Of a stretch of DNA of 64,000 bases, positions 45,512-54,661 are shown piece after piece (positions within the stretch are counted from its first letter, which is position 1; each line of letters opens with the position of its first letter). A program made the translations under genes and the position numbers. This stretch comes from Clostridium yunnanense (lineage in GTDB: Bacteria; Bacillota; Clostridia; Clostridiales; Clostridiaceae), in the NCBI RefSeq assembly GCF_016595795.1, contig NZ_JAENHN010000002.1:62001-126000 (forward strand). The letters are read 5' to 3'. The notes under the pieces were generated by a model. That model had not been told where the DNA came from. It did no database searches and worked only from the letters and a program-made list of their open reading frames with translations.

Positions 45512-45766
45512 TTACATACTTGATACTTCAATAACTTGTTCAATACTAAGATTTATTTCTTCAACTATTAAAGGATATTGTTCTTCTTTGAAGTCCCAAT
45601 AAAGTTCATGTTTATTGGGACTTTCCCAATTATATGGGCATCCTTTTTTAGCTATTTCCAGCGCTTTTTCAGGAGATGAAGTAACAATTATCATTGATAT
45701 GTCATCTTCATACGAATATCCACTTGCCATAACCTTATAAACATTCATTTTCTTATTATCATCCAT
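45512..45766 (-). CDS. Small acidic protein of unknown function
   Basis: An 84-aa protein (MDDNKKMNVYKVMASGYSYE at the start) with SPEKALEIAKKGCPYNWESP in the middle. It resembles small phage or plasmid accessory proteins but no family is certain. ATG at 45766 with AAGGTG 6 nt upstream. It lies at the right end of the accessory cassette, converging with the GGAHVD gene. Confidence 0.55.
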   Translation of the reverse strand: MDDNKKMNVYKVMASGYSYEDDISMIIVTSSPEKALEIAKKGCPYNWESPNKHELYWDFKEEQYPLIVEEINLSIEQVIEVSSM

Positions 45767-45813
45767 AGTAAACACCTTATTTCCTAAATTTTACTTAACT
45801 ATTGACTTTTTTT

Positions 45814-48800
45814 CTATTGAGCATTGATATACAAGTAATTAGCATGCATACACTTACCTATACTATTAGTATTATTCTGTACTATTTTTCCATTGCTAGA
45901 CACTCCATATTTACTAGCAAAAGTAAATGATGTACCATTTTCCTTTATTAATCTATCAATGTAGACATATCCCCTAATTTGAACTTTACCATAAGTATTT
46001 GGATTTATATCTTCCATTGTTATTCCTGCAAATAAACTTGCATCATCGGTGTCCAACATTAATCTAATATTTGTATAATCCGAGTTATAGCATACAGGCG
46101 AACCTTTTTTAATTCCATTTGCTGATGAATTTAATAATGCTTTTGACTCGTCAGTAAATTCTGGAATATATTCTTTTGATATATTAAATTCTGTTGCGGT
46201 AGCAGAGCTTCCTAGCTGTGTATTAATAAAGCCTAGTATATCCGCATTGGTCATTGAAGTGTAGTTTTGATTAAATGTAATTGTTATAGGGGAATTATTA
46301 TCTACAGCAACCACTAAAGTCTTGTTCGTTGTTGTGCAATCACCTAATCTTCTTCCTAGATTGTTATTAACTGTGGTATTGGCTCCTAGACCAACCAATA
46401 TACCTGAAATATCTAAACTTCCATAAACATAACCATTTAATCCACTCTTTCCGTTAAAAGAAACTGTGTTTCCAAATAAAACATCTGAAGCAGTACCACT
46501 TATAGTTACTTTACTATCTGTTGAGCTACTTGAAGTTATTTTCAAACAAGCACCCCTCATACTAGAAGCATAAGGTACGGAATTATTACCATGACCTAAT
46601 ATTCGTATATCAGCATGATTTGCATATTGGTAGTTTATATCGGTAGAAATCCAAGGTGTATCCGTAGTTTGAATTAATCCGTTTAATTGACAGCCTTCTA
46701 AAATTACTTGATCTTCTGTGCCACTGCCAAGGTTTTCTATTAAGATAGAATATTGTTGACCAGTAATAGTACAATTTTTTAGTATATTTATTGTTGGATT
46801 AGTGAAGTATTCTCTATTGTGTACATACCATCCATTTCTCACTCCCGTAAATATACATTGTTCAAATGTTGCAACTACTCCACTTGCACTACCGTATCCC
46901 CAAGGGTTTGTACCGTTCCATATTTGATTATAGTTAGCTGTTGTTAATAAATTATTATCTGTTCTATATTGTAAAACTTCAGCATTGCCATAATGAATAA
47001 ACTCGCAGTTATAAATTTTGTGTTGTGCATTTTTATTGTTTCCATTATTTTCACTATGAACTGCATATCTCATGTTTTGGCATGTAATTCTTAAATCATG
47101 CAATTCACAGTCAAACGCAATGTTTAGTGTTGACGTAGGGGTTATTGTTGCATCTGTACTATCTTTAGGTAAATATCCTTTTATCCACGATCTACCTAAA
47201 ATAAATTTACTTCTTAAAATAACATAGGCTGGAAGATTTATTGATTTTTCATCATAAACCGCATCATATAATTGAATCTCATACCAAACACTTGAGTCAT
47301 TTGTTGTTATACTATTTATAGCGTCTGTAATAGTAGTAAAATTACCTGTCCCATCCTTTTTTACTGTAATATAATTTATTGTTCTATTGAAAGCTACTGT
47401 AAAGTTTAAAGCTTCTTTTGGAATTGTAGATGTTTTTATAAACTTACCATCCATTTTAATTGTATAGTCTTCATATGCGGTTTTAGTATTGCCTAATTCT
47501 AATTGCGTATATGGTAATTGTGCTGTAAGACAACTTATTCTAATATAAGCGGCATTACTTGGAGTAGTAAAAGTCTTACTTGAGCCAGAGCCTCCAGCAT
47601 TTCCACTTATATAAACTTTATTTATATCATAAAATGCAAACATTTCCTGCCATGTAGAGTTGTTGCTAATTGTATAATTTGTACTAGGTATAATAGGAAT
47701 GTATTCACTTGCGTTTTCATTTGCATTAGGATTTAATTTTCCGTCATTATAATTAACATAATATCCAGATGTAACGTTATTTCTATTAAATAAATTTTTG
47801 TTTACATCTCCTGTTATCGGCTTAAAATTAAGTTTGTCAGTTGATATTGTACTTGGAGCTATCGCGGAGTTTGAAATTGATTGAGATTTTATTTTTAAAG
47901 GATCTAAATATATTGTGTATGGTTCATAAGTAGTTTTTACACTACCCAATTCAAGCTGAACCGAACTTAATTGTGTAAGTTTAAAACTTATTCTAATATA
48001 AACAGCGTTGCTTGGAGTGGTAAATGTTAGACTAGGCGCACTGCTTCCATTATTTCCACTTATAAATGTTTTATTAACATCATAAAAAGCATACATCTCT
48101 TGCCATGTGCTCCCATTATTTACAGTATAAATTGTGCTTGAACCAATAGGAATATGATCGCTTGTTCCATAAATCGCATTTGCAACAAGTGCTCCTGTGT
48201 TGCCACTCACATATTGACCTATTATATAATTATTTAAATCAAATAGATTTTTACCAACTATTCCTTCTGCATATGGTTTACCCAAATGTTTTTGCATTAT
48301 AAATCCATTTGGTATTCCAGAGCTTTGATAGGTTCCACCTGCTGTCCAAGCTGAACCGTTCCAATAATACCATTTACCATCTGAAATAACTATGTATACC
48401 CCCACAGCTCCAGTTGGGTAAGCCGTTTGTAATGAAGTTAAATCCGTATAAGTACCTTTCGGTGAAGCATTACCTATGTTCGCAAATTGAGTATCTACAT
48501 ATGTTTTATCAGCTTTTAAAACAAGTTTATTGGTTGTAATATCAACCAATTGCGTCGTATGTGATGTTAAAGTCACCCTATCATTCTTAACCGCTTCAGC
48601 AACACTACTTTCTGTTATTCCATTAGCACTTAAAATGCCTAATTTATTGGTGTTACTGGTTAACTGACTAGCATATTGTGCATTCAATCCGTCGTACTTT
48701 GTTTGAAATTGTGCATCCCAACCCTCTAATTTATTAATACCTTGAGTCAATGCAGTAAACTCATCAGTACTTTCTATAGCACCATCATCTCTTAAACTTT

Positions 48801-49146
48801 TTTCTACATTAATACTAAATGTTTGAGTACTTAAAATACTACTATCAGTTCCATATATAATAAATTGAGCTTGCACCGTACCAGCTATAGCCAATATTTG
48901 AGAAGTCAATTCCAATTCAGCTTTACCATTCGTTGCATCGGTTATTGTACAGTTATTATATATCTTTGTTTGGTCTGGTTTGACTGCATAAACCTTTATA
49001 CTATGTCCTGTTAAATTAACTATTTGGCCATTGTTTAATATTTGTAAATCTATGTATCTACTCTTTGTATCTCCCTCATATGCCGTAACATTGAGATTAT
49101 AATTTTTATATTGTAAATCTATTAAAAACGTGTTATTTACTTGCAT
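45814..49146 (-). CDS. BppU-type baseplate/tail protein with beta-helix domain
   Basis: A 1110-aa receptor-binding or tail-spike protein. Residues about 1-130 match the BppU N-terminal domain (VTAYEGDTKSRYIDLQIL, GKAELELTSQIL). A helical rod follows, then GKWYYWNGSAW, then a duplicated jelly-roll-like module (about 295-410 and 445-560) with WQEM-AFYD-NK--ISGN and FTTPSNA-YIRIS in both copies. Residues about 590-900 form a right-handed pectate-lyase-like beta-helix (VKKDGTGNFTTITDAINSI). It probably binds or cleaves surface glycan on the host. RBS GAGGTGA. Confidence 0.8.
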   Translation of the reverse strand: MQVNNTFLIDLQYKNYNLNVTAYEGDTKSRYIDLQILNNGQIVNLTGHSIKVYAVKPDQTKIYNNCTITDATNGKAELELTSQILAIAGTVQAQFIIYGTDSSILSTQTFSINVEKSLRDDGAIESTDEFTALTQGINKLEGWDAQFQTKYDGLNAQYASQLTSNTNKLGILSANGITESSVAEAVKNDRVTLTSHTTQLVDITTNKLVLKADKTYVDTQFANIGNASPKGTYTDLTSLQTAYPTGAVGVYIVISDGKWYYWNGSAWTAGGTYQSSGIPNGFIMQKHLGKPYAEGIVGKNLFDLNNYIIGQYVSGNTGALVANAIYGTSDHIPIGSSTIYTVNNGSTWQEMYAFYDVNKTFISGNNGSSAPSLTFTTPSNAVYIRISFKLTQLSSVQLELGSVKTTYEPYTIYLDPLKIKSQSISNSAIAPSTISTDKLNFKPITGDVNKNLFNRNNVTSGYYVNYNDGKLNPNANENASEYIPIIPSTNYTISNNSTWQEMFAFYDINKVYISGNAGGSGSSKTFTTPSNAAYIRISCLTAQLPYTQLELGNTKTAYEDYTIKMDGKFIKTSTIPKEALNFTVAFNRTINYITVKKDGTGNFTTITDAINSITTNDSSVWYEIQLYDAVYDEKSINLPAYVILRSKFILGRSWIKGYLPKDSTDATITPTSTLNIAFDCELHDLRITCQNMRYAVHSENNGNNKNAQHKIYNCEFIHYGNAEVLQYRTDNNLLTTANYNQIWNGTNPWGYGSASGVVATFEQCIFTGVRNGWYVHNREYFTNPTINILKNCTITGQQYSILIENLGSGTEDQVILEGCQLNGLIQTTDTPWISTDINYQYANHADIRILGHGNNSVPYASSMRGACLKITSSSSTDSKVTISGTASDVLFGNTVSFNGKSGLNGYVYGSLDISGILVGLGANTTVNNNLGRRLGDCTTTNKTLVVAVDNNSPITITFNQNYTSMTNADILGFINTQLGSSATATEFNISKEYIPEFTDESKALLNSSANGIKKGSPVCYNSDYTNIRLMLDTDDASLFAGITMEDINPNTYGKVQIRGYVYIDRLIKENGTSFTFASKYGVSSNGKIVQNNTNSIGKCMHANYLYINAQ

Positions 49147-49175
49147 ATACTCACCTCTTATTCTTAAAATAAAAA

Positions 49176-49200
49176 GAGATGCCTATATTTATAGACACCT
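49176..49200 (-). terminator. Hairpin at the 3' end of the Dit gene
   Basis: GATGCCTAT / ATAGACACC-type stem (G-U pairs) overlapping the Dit stop codon, followed on the minus strand by CTTTTTATTTT. Confidence 0.6.
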
Positions 49201-49902
49201 CCAATTTGGTACTAATTCTATTTTTGTTATATTTCCTATCCAATTTATTGTGTTAACTCCGTTTATTAAAACAGGAAATTCTCCACTCATCTTATTGTTT
49301 AAATTCTCATATGTATTGCTATAAGTTTCCTTCAGAACACTATCCAAAATGATATTGCTACTAACTCCATTTAATAAAATATTATTGCTGTTAATAGTTA
49401 ATGTTATATTTCCACTTCCATATATCTTTAGAACAGGCTCGCTATCCCATGCAAAATTAGGACTATAAAAATTATAGTTGTTTTTAGTAATAGTTATAAT
49501 TGCATTATCCCTATAGTATCTAAATGCCTCACATATAAAATTCAATGTGAAAGTCCCTTTAACCTTAAGTTTTCTTTCTATATCACTATATTCCAACCTT
49601 TTCACTTTATAATAATATTCTAAATCATCAGCTAGTGTTAAAGTATAATCATCTCTCTTAGACAGCCAAAACATTATTTTTCTAACTTCGTCATAAAAGA
49701 ATTTAGGTTTTTCAATAAAATTTAATTCAATACTTACCTTTATATCGCCATATGTTCCTAGATCCTCAACTAACTTGCCATTCCTACCTTGCATATCTAT
49801 TTCATTAAAATTTCTGTTAGGAAGTGAAACATCAGGTCTTTTAATTACCTTCAAGTTTAAATCTAAACAATTCATTAAGTTAAATAATATAAAATATTTC
49901 AT
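49189..49902 (-). CDS. Distal tail protein (Dit)
   Basis: A 237-aa Dit-family protein that forms the hexameric hub joining tail tube and tail tip. The family hallmarks are VSLPNRNFNEIDMQGRNGKL at residues 25-44, IKVSIELNF, and VKGTFTLNFICEAFRYY. The C-terminal half carries a galectin-like beta module. RBS GGAGGTGG overlaps the end of the tape measure gene, as expected for consecutive tail genes. Confidence 0.87.
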   Translation of the reverse strand: MKYFILFNLMNCLDLNLKVIKRPDVSLPNRNFNEIDMQGRNGKLVEDLGTYGDIKVSIELNFIEKPKFFYDEVRKIMFWLSKRDDYTLTLADDLEYYYKVKRLEYSDIERKLKVKGTFTLNFICEAFRYYRDNAIITITKNNYNFYSPNFAWDSEPVLKIYGSGNITLTINSNNILLNGVSSNIILDSVLKETYSNTYENLNNKMSGEFPVLINGVNTINWIGNITKIELVPNWRCL

Positions 49903-49912
49903 ATTCCACCTC

Positions 49913-52258
49913 CTATCTTAACCATGCGTTTTCTATATCTACATTTTTAGCAATACTTTGTGCAACCTTTTTGCCGTCAAGAATACTGTTTACTTGTACA
50001 TATATTACTTGTTGTTTATTTGTATTTAACCTCTGTTCTAATCTATCAAAATTCTTCTCCATTTCATTCCATAAAACCTTAAGTGGAAGTACTGCTTCAG
50101 CTCCACTTTCTCCCCCTACCATAGCGTTACTGCCATTCATGCCAAATAGCGTAGGTTGAGTCATTATACCACCGTTAGCATACCACTCAACACCGAGCTT
50201 CGGCATCGAAGGAGGGGCAAGGCTAAATGAACCGCTTATCTTAAAATGAGGTAGTTTAAAACTTGGAAACTTGAAATTTGAAACTAAATTCCAGACCGAA
50301 GAAATAGCACTTTTAATACTAGCAAATGCTCCATTTACCATATCTCTAAACCATTCCACATTATTGTAAGCCCCTACAAATGCTGCTACTAATAAGCCTA
50401 TAGCAGTTACAACTAAGCCAATTGGATTGCTTTTTAGTGCTACATTCAACCCTTCTTGTGCTAATGTTTGTGCAAAGGTAGAAGCTTTCCATATATCCAT
50501 TAATTTTGTTACTGTATTTATTATTTGCAGTGTTCCTATACTTGCTGAAAGTCCTGCTGCAACCGGTATAAGTATATTGCTGTTATCTATTACAAAACCT
50601 ATAATTTTTCCTAGTCCATCGAACAGTGGTAAAACAAGATCAATAGAGCTTTTAATTGTTTTTTGTATTTCAGGCATATTTGTCTGTATATTGTTTGCAA
50701 ACTCATTTAACCTAGGCAATACACTTGTTGTTATCACATCACTTAGTCCAGCTTGAAATTGTCTTCCTATTCCAGTTATTGCACTATCCAAATCATTGTA
50801 TTTTACTTGGTTTAAATTTTCCAAAGTTTTAGCTGTCATGTTTGTATCTGCTTGTAAGCCTTGTAATGCTGTTAATCCTTTTACTCCTAAGTCTTCAAAT
50901 TGTGTTCCAAAAAGATTTACACCAGCTTGACTTTGTACTAATGGATCTTTTATAGCTAATAAAGCAGTTAAAGTCTTATCGAAAGCTTGTTTAGCACTAT
51001 CCCCACCTTTTCCAAATTCAGTTGCCATCTTATTAGCGTCCAAACCTATTGCTTGAAAACCTTGTTGAGTAGTCTTACTTCCATCTACCGCTCTTATAGC
51101 AAATTCCTTTACTGCATCACCAACTTTATCTATGCTGAAAGCACCTTCTTTTGCACCTGTTATAAGAACATTTGTAAACTCTTGTGCATCTAATCCTAAC
51201 TTTTTAAATTGCACTCCATATTCATTTAGAGAGTCTAGCAGATCTCCATTTTTATCGGCTCCAGATTGTGCGCCTTGTGCTATTAGTGTATAAGCTTGTT
51301 CGCTAGTTATTCCAAAGTTTTGCATTAATCCATTAACGGCATTAATACTTTCGCTGACATCAAAACCAAAAGTATCACGTATAAGTATCGCATTTTGAGT
51401 TGTATTTTTTAATTCATCATTTGTAAGTCCAGTTACTTGATTTACCTTTGCCATAGATTCCGAAATATCTTCGTAGCCTTCTCCAAAATTATTAGCATAA
51501 ATATCCTGCATTATTTGCTTATAATCTTCCATCTCATCGGATGTAAGTCCAGTTTTAGCTTGTAAATCATTTAAAGCTTTAGTTAAATCTTTTGCATTGT
51601 CTATACCTAATGCTGTAGCACCTACCAAACCAACAGCCAATGCACCAGTAACTTTCTTAGCTCCATCGTTTAATCCTTTAAATTTTTCATTAGTTTTTTC
51701 AAGATTATCTTTAAATTTATCAAACTTATTAGAACTATTTTGCAACTGCTCATTTACATCTTCAAGAGCTTTCTTATTCTGCAATATAGATTTTTCGGTT
51801 TCATTCATTTTAATTTTGTATTTGTCTATACTACTGTTAGCACGATCTATGGCTTTATCATTATTTTTATATTCATTTTGCAGCTTATTTAATTCCTGTT
51901 GCAAGGTCTTAGTCTCTTTACTGTCTTCACCTGTTGCTTTAATACTTTCTTTAAGTTTAGTTTCTACATCTTCAATACTTTTAGCTAGTTCAGCATTTCT
52001 TGTCTTATACTTATCAATATCACTTGTTAAAGCTGATAAAGTCTGCTTTTGCAAATTAAAAATAGTATTTTGTCCTTTAATTGTATTTGTTAGTTCCTTG
52101 CTTTTTGCACCTAATTGCTCTTGCTTAGTTCCAAATAATTCAGCTTGTGTTGTTGCAACATTGAGTTCAGAAGACATAACCTTCAATTCTTGAGCAACCT
52201 TTTGCATTTCTGTTTGAAATTGCTTACTTTCACTATTTATCTTAATATTAGCTCCCAT
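49913..52258 (-). CDS. Phage tail tape measure protein
   Basis: A 781-aa tape measure, sizing the tail and assisting DNA entry. Residues 1-200 are a long coiled coil (KSKELTNTIKGQNTIFNLQK and following). The PhageMin_tail domain follows (ALGIDNAKDLTKALNDLQAK, GLTSDEME, VTGLTNDELK). Hydrophobic helices lie near 560-640. The C-terminus has YANGGIMTQPTLFGMNGSNA and VGGESGAEAVLPL, a very common tape-measure motif. The start overlaps the stop of the upstream frame (TAATG). Confidence 0.92.
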   Translation of the reverse strand: MGANIKINSESKQFQTEMQKVAQELKVMSSELNVATTQAELFGTKQEQLGAKSKELTNTIKGQNTIFNLQKQTLSALTSDIDKYKTRNAELAKSIEDVETKLKESIKATGEDSKETKTLQQELNKLQNEYKNNDKAIDRANSSIDKYKIKMNETEKSILQNKKALEDVNEQLQNSSNKFDKFKDNLEKTNEKFKGLNDGAKKVTGALAVGLVGATALGIDNAKDLTKALNDLQAKTGLTSDEMEDYKQIMQDIYANNFGEGYEDISESMAKVNQVTGLTNDELKNTTQNAILIRDTFGFDVSESINAVNGLMQNFGITSEQAYTLIAQGAQSGADKNGDLLDSLNEYGVQFKKLGLDAQEFTNVLITGAKEGAFSIDKVGDAVKEFAIRAVDGSKTTQQGFQAIGLDANKMATEFGKGGDSAKQAFDKTLTALLAIKDPLVQSQAGVNLFGTQFEDLGVKGLTALQGLQADTNMTAKTLENLNQVKYNDLDSAITGIGRQFQAGLSDVITTSVLPRLNEFANNIQTNMPEIQKTIKSSIDLVLPLFDGLGKIIGFVIDNSNILIPVAAGLSASIGTLQIINTVTKLMDIWKASTFAQTLAQEGLNVALKSNPIGLVVTAIGLLVAAFVGAYNNVEWFRDMVNGAFASIKSAISSVWNLVSNFKFPSFKLPHFKISGSFSLAPPSMPKLGVEWYANGGIMTQPTLFGMNGSNAMVGGESGAEAVLPLKVLWNEMEKNFDRLEQRLNTNKQQVIYVQVNSILDGKKVAQSIAKNVDIENAWLR

Positions 52259-52533
52259 TATTTCACCTCACTTTCTTCCTGTTGCTTATCTGGATAATCT
52301 ATCTTGTAGCATAAATAATCTATGTACGCTAAAATATCAGTTTCCTCACATTCTTCAAAAGTTGCATTATGATTTTTTATATTTATATCGTAAATCTGAA
52401 ACAATAAAGCTGTATATTTATCTTTATTTTTCTCAAACTCTTCCTCTTCATTTATGTATCCATTTTCAAAATCATAATCATCAAAGGCACTACCTTCACT
52501 ATTTACATCAAGCAAAGGAGTGCCATTTATTTT
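52258..52533 (-). CDS. Tail assembly chaperone, frameshift-extension domain
   Basis: The open frame downstream of the first tail chaperone encodes INGTPLLDVNSEGSAFDDYD and a further 70 acidic residues. It has no ATG and no ribosome-binding site; only a TTG at 52515. It lies in the -1 frame relative to 52527-52823 and is reached through the slippery A-AAA-AAA at 52530-52536. The product would be the extended chaperone (gpGT-like) that binds the tape measure. Confidence 0.75.
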   Translation of the reverse strand, partial: KINGTPLLDVNSEGSAFDDYDFENGYINEEEEFEKNKDKYTALLFQIYDINIKNHNATFEECEETDILAYIDYLCYKIDYPDKQQEESEVK

Positions 52534-52823
52534 TTTTCAAACTTTTTCATTTGTGCATTTGCCTTCTTACTTAATTCACTGCTTATGTTTCTAAATGCTT
52601 CTATTATTTCTGCATACTCAAGTTCGTCCAATACATCATCACTTGTGAATTGACCGCCAAATGCGTTTGCTATAAATTCACACATAACATCTAAATCTTC
52701 TGCTCCAAACTCATTATCTTGCTGTTTTAATTCAAAATCTTGCTGTATTACCAGTAAATTTCTCATTACTCTCCCTTTAAATTTCAATTGCTCATATGTT
52801 TTATCTCCAATTTTCAACTTCAT
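52527..52823 (-). CDS. Tail assembly chaperone (gpG-like)
   Basis: A 98-aa protein, MKLKIGDKTYEQLKFKGRVM at the start, ending FEKK at the slippery site. The position between the major tail protein and the tape measure, and the DLDVMCEFIANAFGG segment with acidic helices, match siphovirus tail chaperones (PF08890/GpG type). It keeps the tape measure soluble while the tube assembles. RBS GGAG lies 9 nt upstream of the ATG. Confidence 0.82.
   Translation of the reverse strand: MKLKIGDKTYEQLKFKGRVMRNLLVIQQDFELKQQDNEFGAEDLDVMCEFIANAFGGQFTSDDVLDELEYAEIIEAFRNISSELSKKANAQMKKFEKK
52530..52536 (-). promoter_or_regulatory. -1 ribosomal frameshift site
   Basis: Heptamer A-AAA-AAA in the reading frame of the gpG-like gene, immediately before its TAA. 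Slippage by -1 continues as ATA AAT GGC ACT CCT TTG into the next frame without a stop. Confidence 0.75.
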
Positions 52824-52882
52824 CTATATCAACTCCTATAAGTTTTTTCCTAAATTAAATAAGAGTAGAAATTAATCTACTC

Positions 52883-53482
52883 TTAAGCATGTAATGGCTC
52901 AACTACTTCTTCGAACCAATGAATCATATTTGTTGTTGTGTTAACTGCTAAAAGTGCCTTTGCTTCTGTATCTCCAGTTAATAAAGCACTTTCATTTATA
53001 TTAACGCCATCTACTCCATCTATTTCTCTATTTCTACATGTAAATTTCACTGTTCTATTGTTAATTTTAGCCTTGTCGGCTACAGTATCATGATTTGATC
53101 CAAATGGTTCTGGAGTACATACATACTTCCATACAAATTCATATTTTCCATTCTGAAGCTTTGTTCTGTAACCTACTGCAAAATCACCTACACTATCACT
53201 TGTGCTTTCAACTCTCATTCCTTTAACAAGTTTTTGTCCATTTATCATAGCCTCAACCTCTTGAGTTAGTTCTTTTACTTCAACTTCAAGAGTCTTTTCA
53301 GTATCTCCTTGCAACATACTATCTAAAGAATCGTCATAGTAATTCTTCTCCATGCTACCTTTGTAGTCCTTTTTTAAGCTTGCTGCCTTTCCAAGTCTTA
53401 CTGGAGTGTCAGCTTCGTATCCAGTTGTATCATTCTTAATAACCTTTGCTATGTAAACATCCTTAATTCCTATATACGCCAT
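52883..53482 (-). CDS. Major tail protein
   Basis: A 199-aa protein of the phi13/phage major-tail family, forming the tail tube. The start MAYIGIKDVYIAKVIKNDTT, then VRLGKAASLKKDYKGSMEKNYYDD and FVWKYVCTPEPFG, is typical. Position between the tail-completion gene and the tail chaperones fits. A hairpin (AAGAGTAGA / TCTACTCTT, 52861-52884) overlaps its end. Confidence 0.85.
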   Translation of the reverse strand: MAYIGIKDVYIAKVIKNDTTGYEADTPVRLGKAASLKKDYKGSMEKNYYDDSLDSMLQGDTEKTLEVEVKELTQEVEAMINGQKLVKGMRVESTSDSVGDFAVGYRTKLQNGKYEFVWKYVCTPEPFGSNHDTVADKAKINNRTVKFTCRNREIDGVDGVNINESALLTGDTEAKALLAVNTTTNMIHWFEEVVEPLHA

Positions 53483-53498
53483 ATATATCTACCATCCT

Positions 53499-53840
53499 TT
53501 ATTCTAAATTTTCTATGTATAGCCATCTACTGGCTATATGCCATAATTGCGTGTCATTCTCATACTGGTCTTGTCCATCTTGGTACAAGAATCCATTTTC
53601 TTTCATTAGTTTCTTAATTTCTTTCTTTAAATTCTGTGATTCATCCAAATCTTTTGTCCAAATATCTAATTGTATATAATGTTCTTCAGTAGTTGCTTCA
53701 TCGTCTGCAAACTCATCTTCTAGGTTATCAAATTCAAGATAAGTGATATGAGTATCATTTAAACTCTCATCATACCAACCATAAACAACTATCGCATCTA
53801 AACTTGCCAAAGAATCTGCAACTAAACTTATAATATCCAC
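53499..53840 (-). CDS. Tail terminator / tail completion protein
   Basis: A 113-aa protein in the position of the tail terminator, between the HK97 gp10-like protein and the major tail protein. It contains YIQLDIWTKDLDESQNLKKE and a C-terminal WHIASRWLYIE, resembling the DUF3168/minor-capsid group that caps the tail tube. GTG start with GAGGTG 6 nt upstream. Confidence 0.7.
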   Translation of the reverse strand: MDIISLVADSLASLDAIVVYGWYDESLNDTHITYLEFDNLEDEFADDEATTEEHYIQLDIWTKDLDESQNLKKEIKKLMKENGFLYQDGQDQYENDTQLWHIASRWLYIENLE

Positions 53841-53845
53841 TCATA

Positions 53846-54277
53846 TCACCTCAATTTTTCTAATAACTTGTTATATTCTTCTTCAAATATCTTGTCCCAC
53901 TCTTTACGTTCTCTTATAAAAGTACGCTTAAAAGGTGCTGAAGGTGGCATTTTACTACTTCCAAATTCAACAAATTTACTATAAAAGTAAGCATCGTTTG
54001 AACCTTTTTCCCAACCAACTATTACTGTTAATTGTCCATCAACCTTTTTAAGTTTTATTGGTATGTTATCAGCTGCGTGCTTGAAAGTCCTACTACCTTT
54101 TCTACCACTTTTACTTACATCTTGGCTTTTAGGCATTATCTTTTGTACTTCTGTCTTTGCCAAATCTCCACACCGTTTTAAAGCTTTCTTGTCAGCCTCT
54201 TCAAGTTCTCTGCTAGTAGCTAGTTGTTCCACTTGTTTTATAAGTTCTTTTAGTCCAGTAACCTCGATACTCACCAT
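53846..54277 (-). CDS. HK97 gp10 family tail-component protein
   Basis: A 143-aa protein. It shows the family pattern: an initial VTGLKELIKQVEQL helix, KALKRCGDLAKTEVQKIMP, TFKHAADNIPI, then GWEKGSNDAYFYSKFVEFGSSKMPPSAPF with the FVEFGTSKMP-type motif. It acts in head-tail joining. Closely packed with its neighbours (gaps of 1-5 bp). Confidence 0.87.
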   Translation of the reverse strand: MVSIEVTGLKELIKQVEQLATSRELEEADKKALKRCGDLAKTEVQKIMPKSQDVSKSGRKGSRTFKHAADNIPIKLKKVDGQLTVIVGWEKGSNDAYFYSKFVEFGSSKMPPSAPFKRTFIRERKEWDKIFEEEYNKLLEKLR

Positions 54278-54278
54278 G

Positions 54279-54611
54279 TTAATTCACCTTTTGCATTTGT
54301 AAGACAATATCAGTCTTAGAATTTGCCATAGTATCAACAAAGATAATATTTAGTGTTTTATTATCCCAAACAACTCTATAGTCTTTAGTATTAAACAATA
54401 TTTCTTTTAACTCTTTGCAAGCTCTACATTTAAGCTTAATAGTATTTTGTAAGTTGGAATTATAGGCACTGTATTTTTCTTGTCCTATCAAGTCCAATAC
54501 CGAACACCAACAACTATAATAATCAACCCAAGTTTCAGTTTTCTTACCACCACCGTAAACTGCGGTTCTCTTTTCTATTTTTATTCTTGTATTTAATTTA
54601 CCATTATCCAT
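54279..54611 (-). CDS. Phage head closure / head-tail adaptor protein
   Basis: A 110-aa protein of the SPP1 gp16-like head-closure family: LNTRIKIEKRTAVYGGGKKT, then WCSVLDLIGQEKY and YRVVWDNKTLNIIFVD. It plugs the portal-connector channel in the mature head. RBS GGGGATT precedes the ATG. Separated from the capsid gene by a hairpin. Confidence 0.8.
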   Translation of the reverse strand: MDNGKLNTRIKIEKRTAVYGGGKKTETWVDYYSCWCSVLDLIGQEKYSAYNSNLQNTIKLKCRACKELKEILFNTKDYRVVWDNKTLNIIFVDTMANSKTDIVLQMQKVN

Positions 54612-54630
54612 TTAATCCCCTCATTTCAAT

Positions 54631-54657
54631 AAAAAGAGAGTGAGGTTAACCCACTCT
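54631..54657 (-). terminator. Hairpin after the major capsid gene
   Basis: AGAGTG-AGG-TTAA-CCC-ACTCT stem followed on the minus strand by CTTTTTATT, directly after the capsid stop codon. It may limit transcription into joining genes, or stabilise capsid mRNA. Confidence 0.65.
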
Positions 54658-54661
54658 AAAA

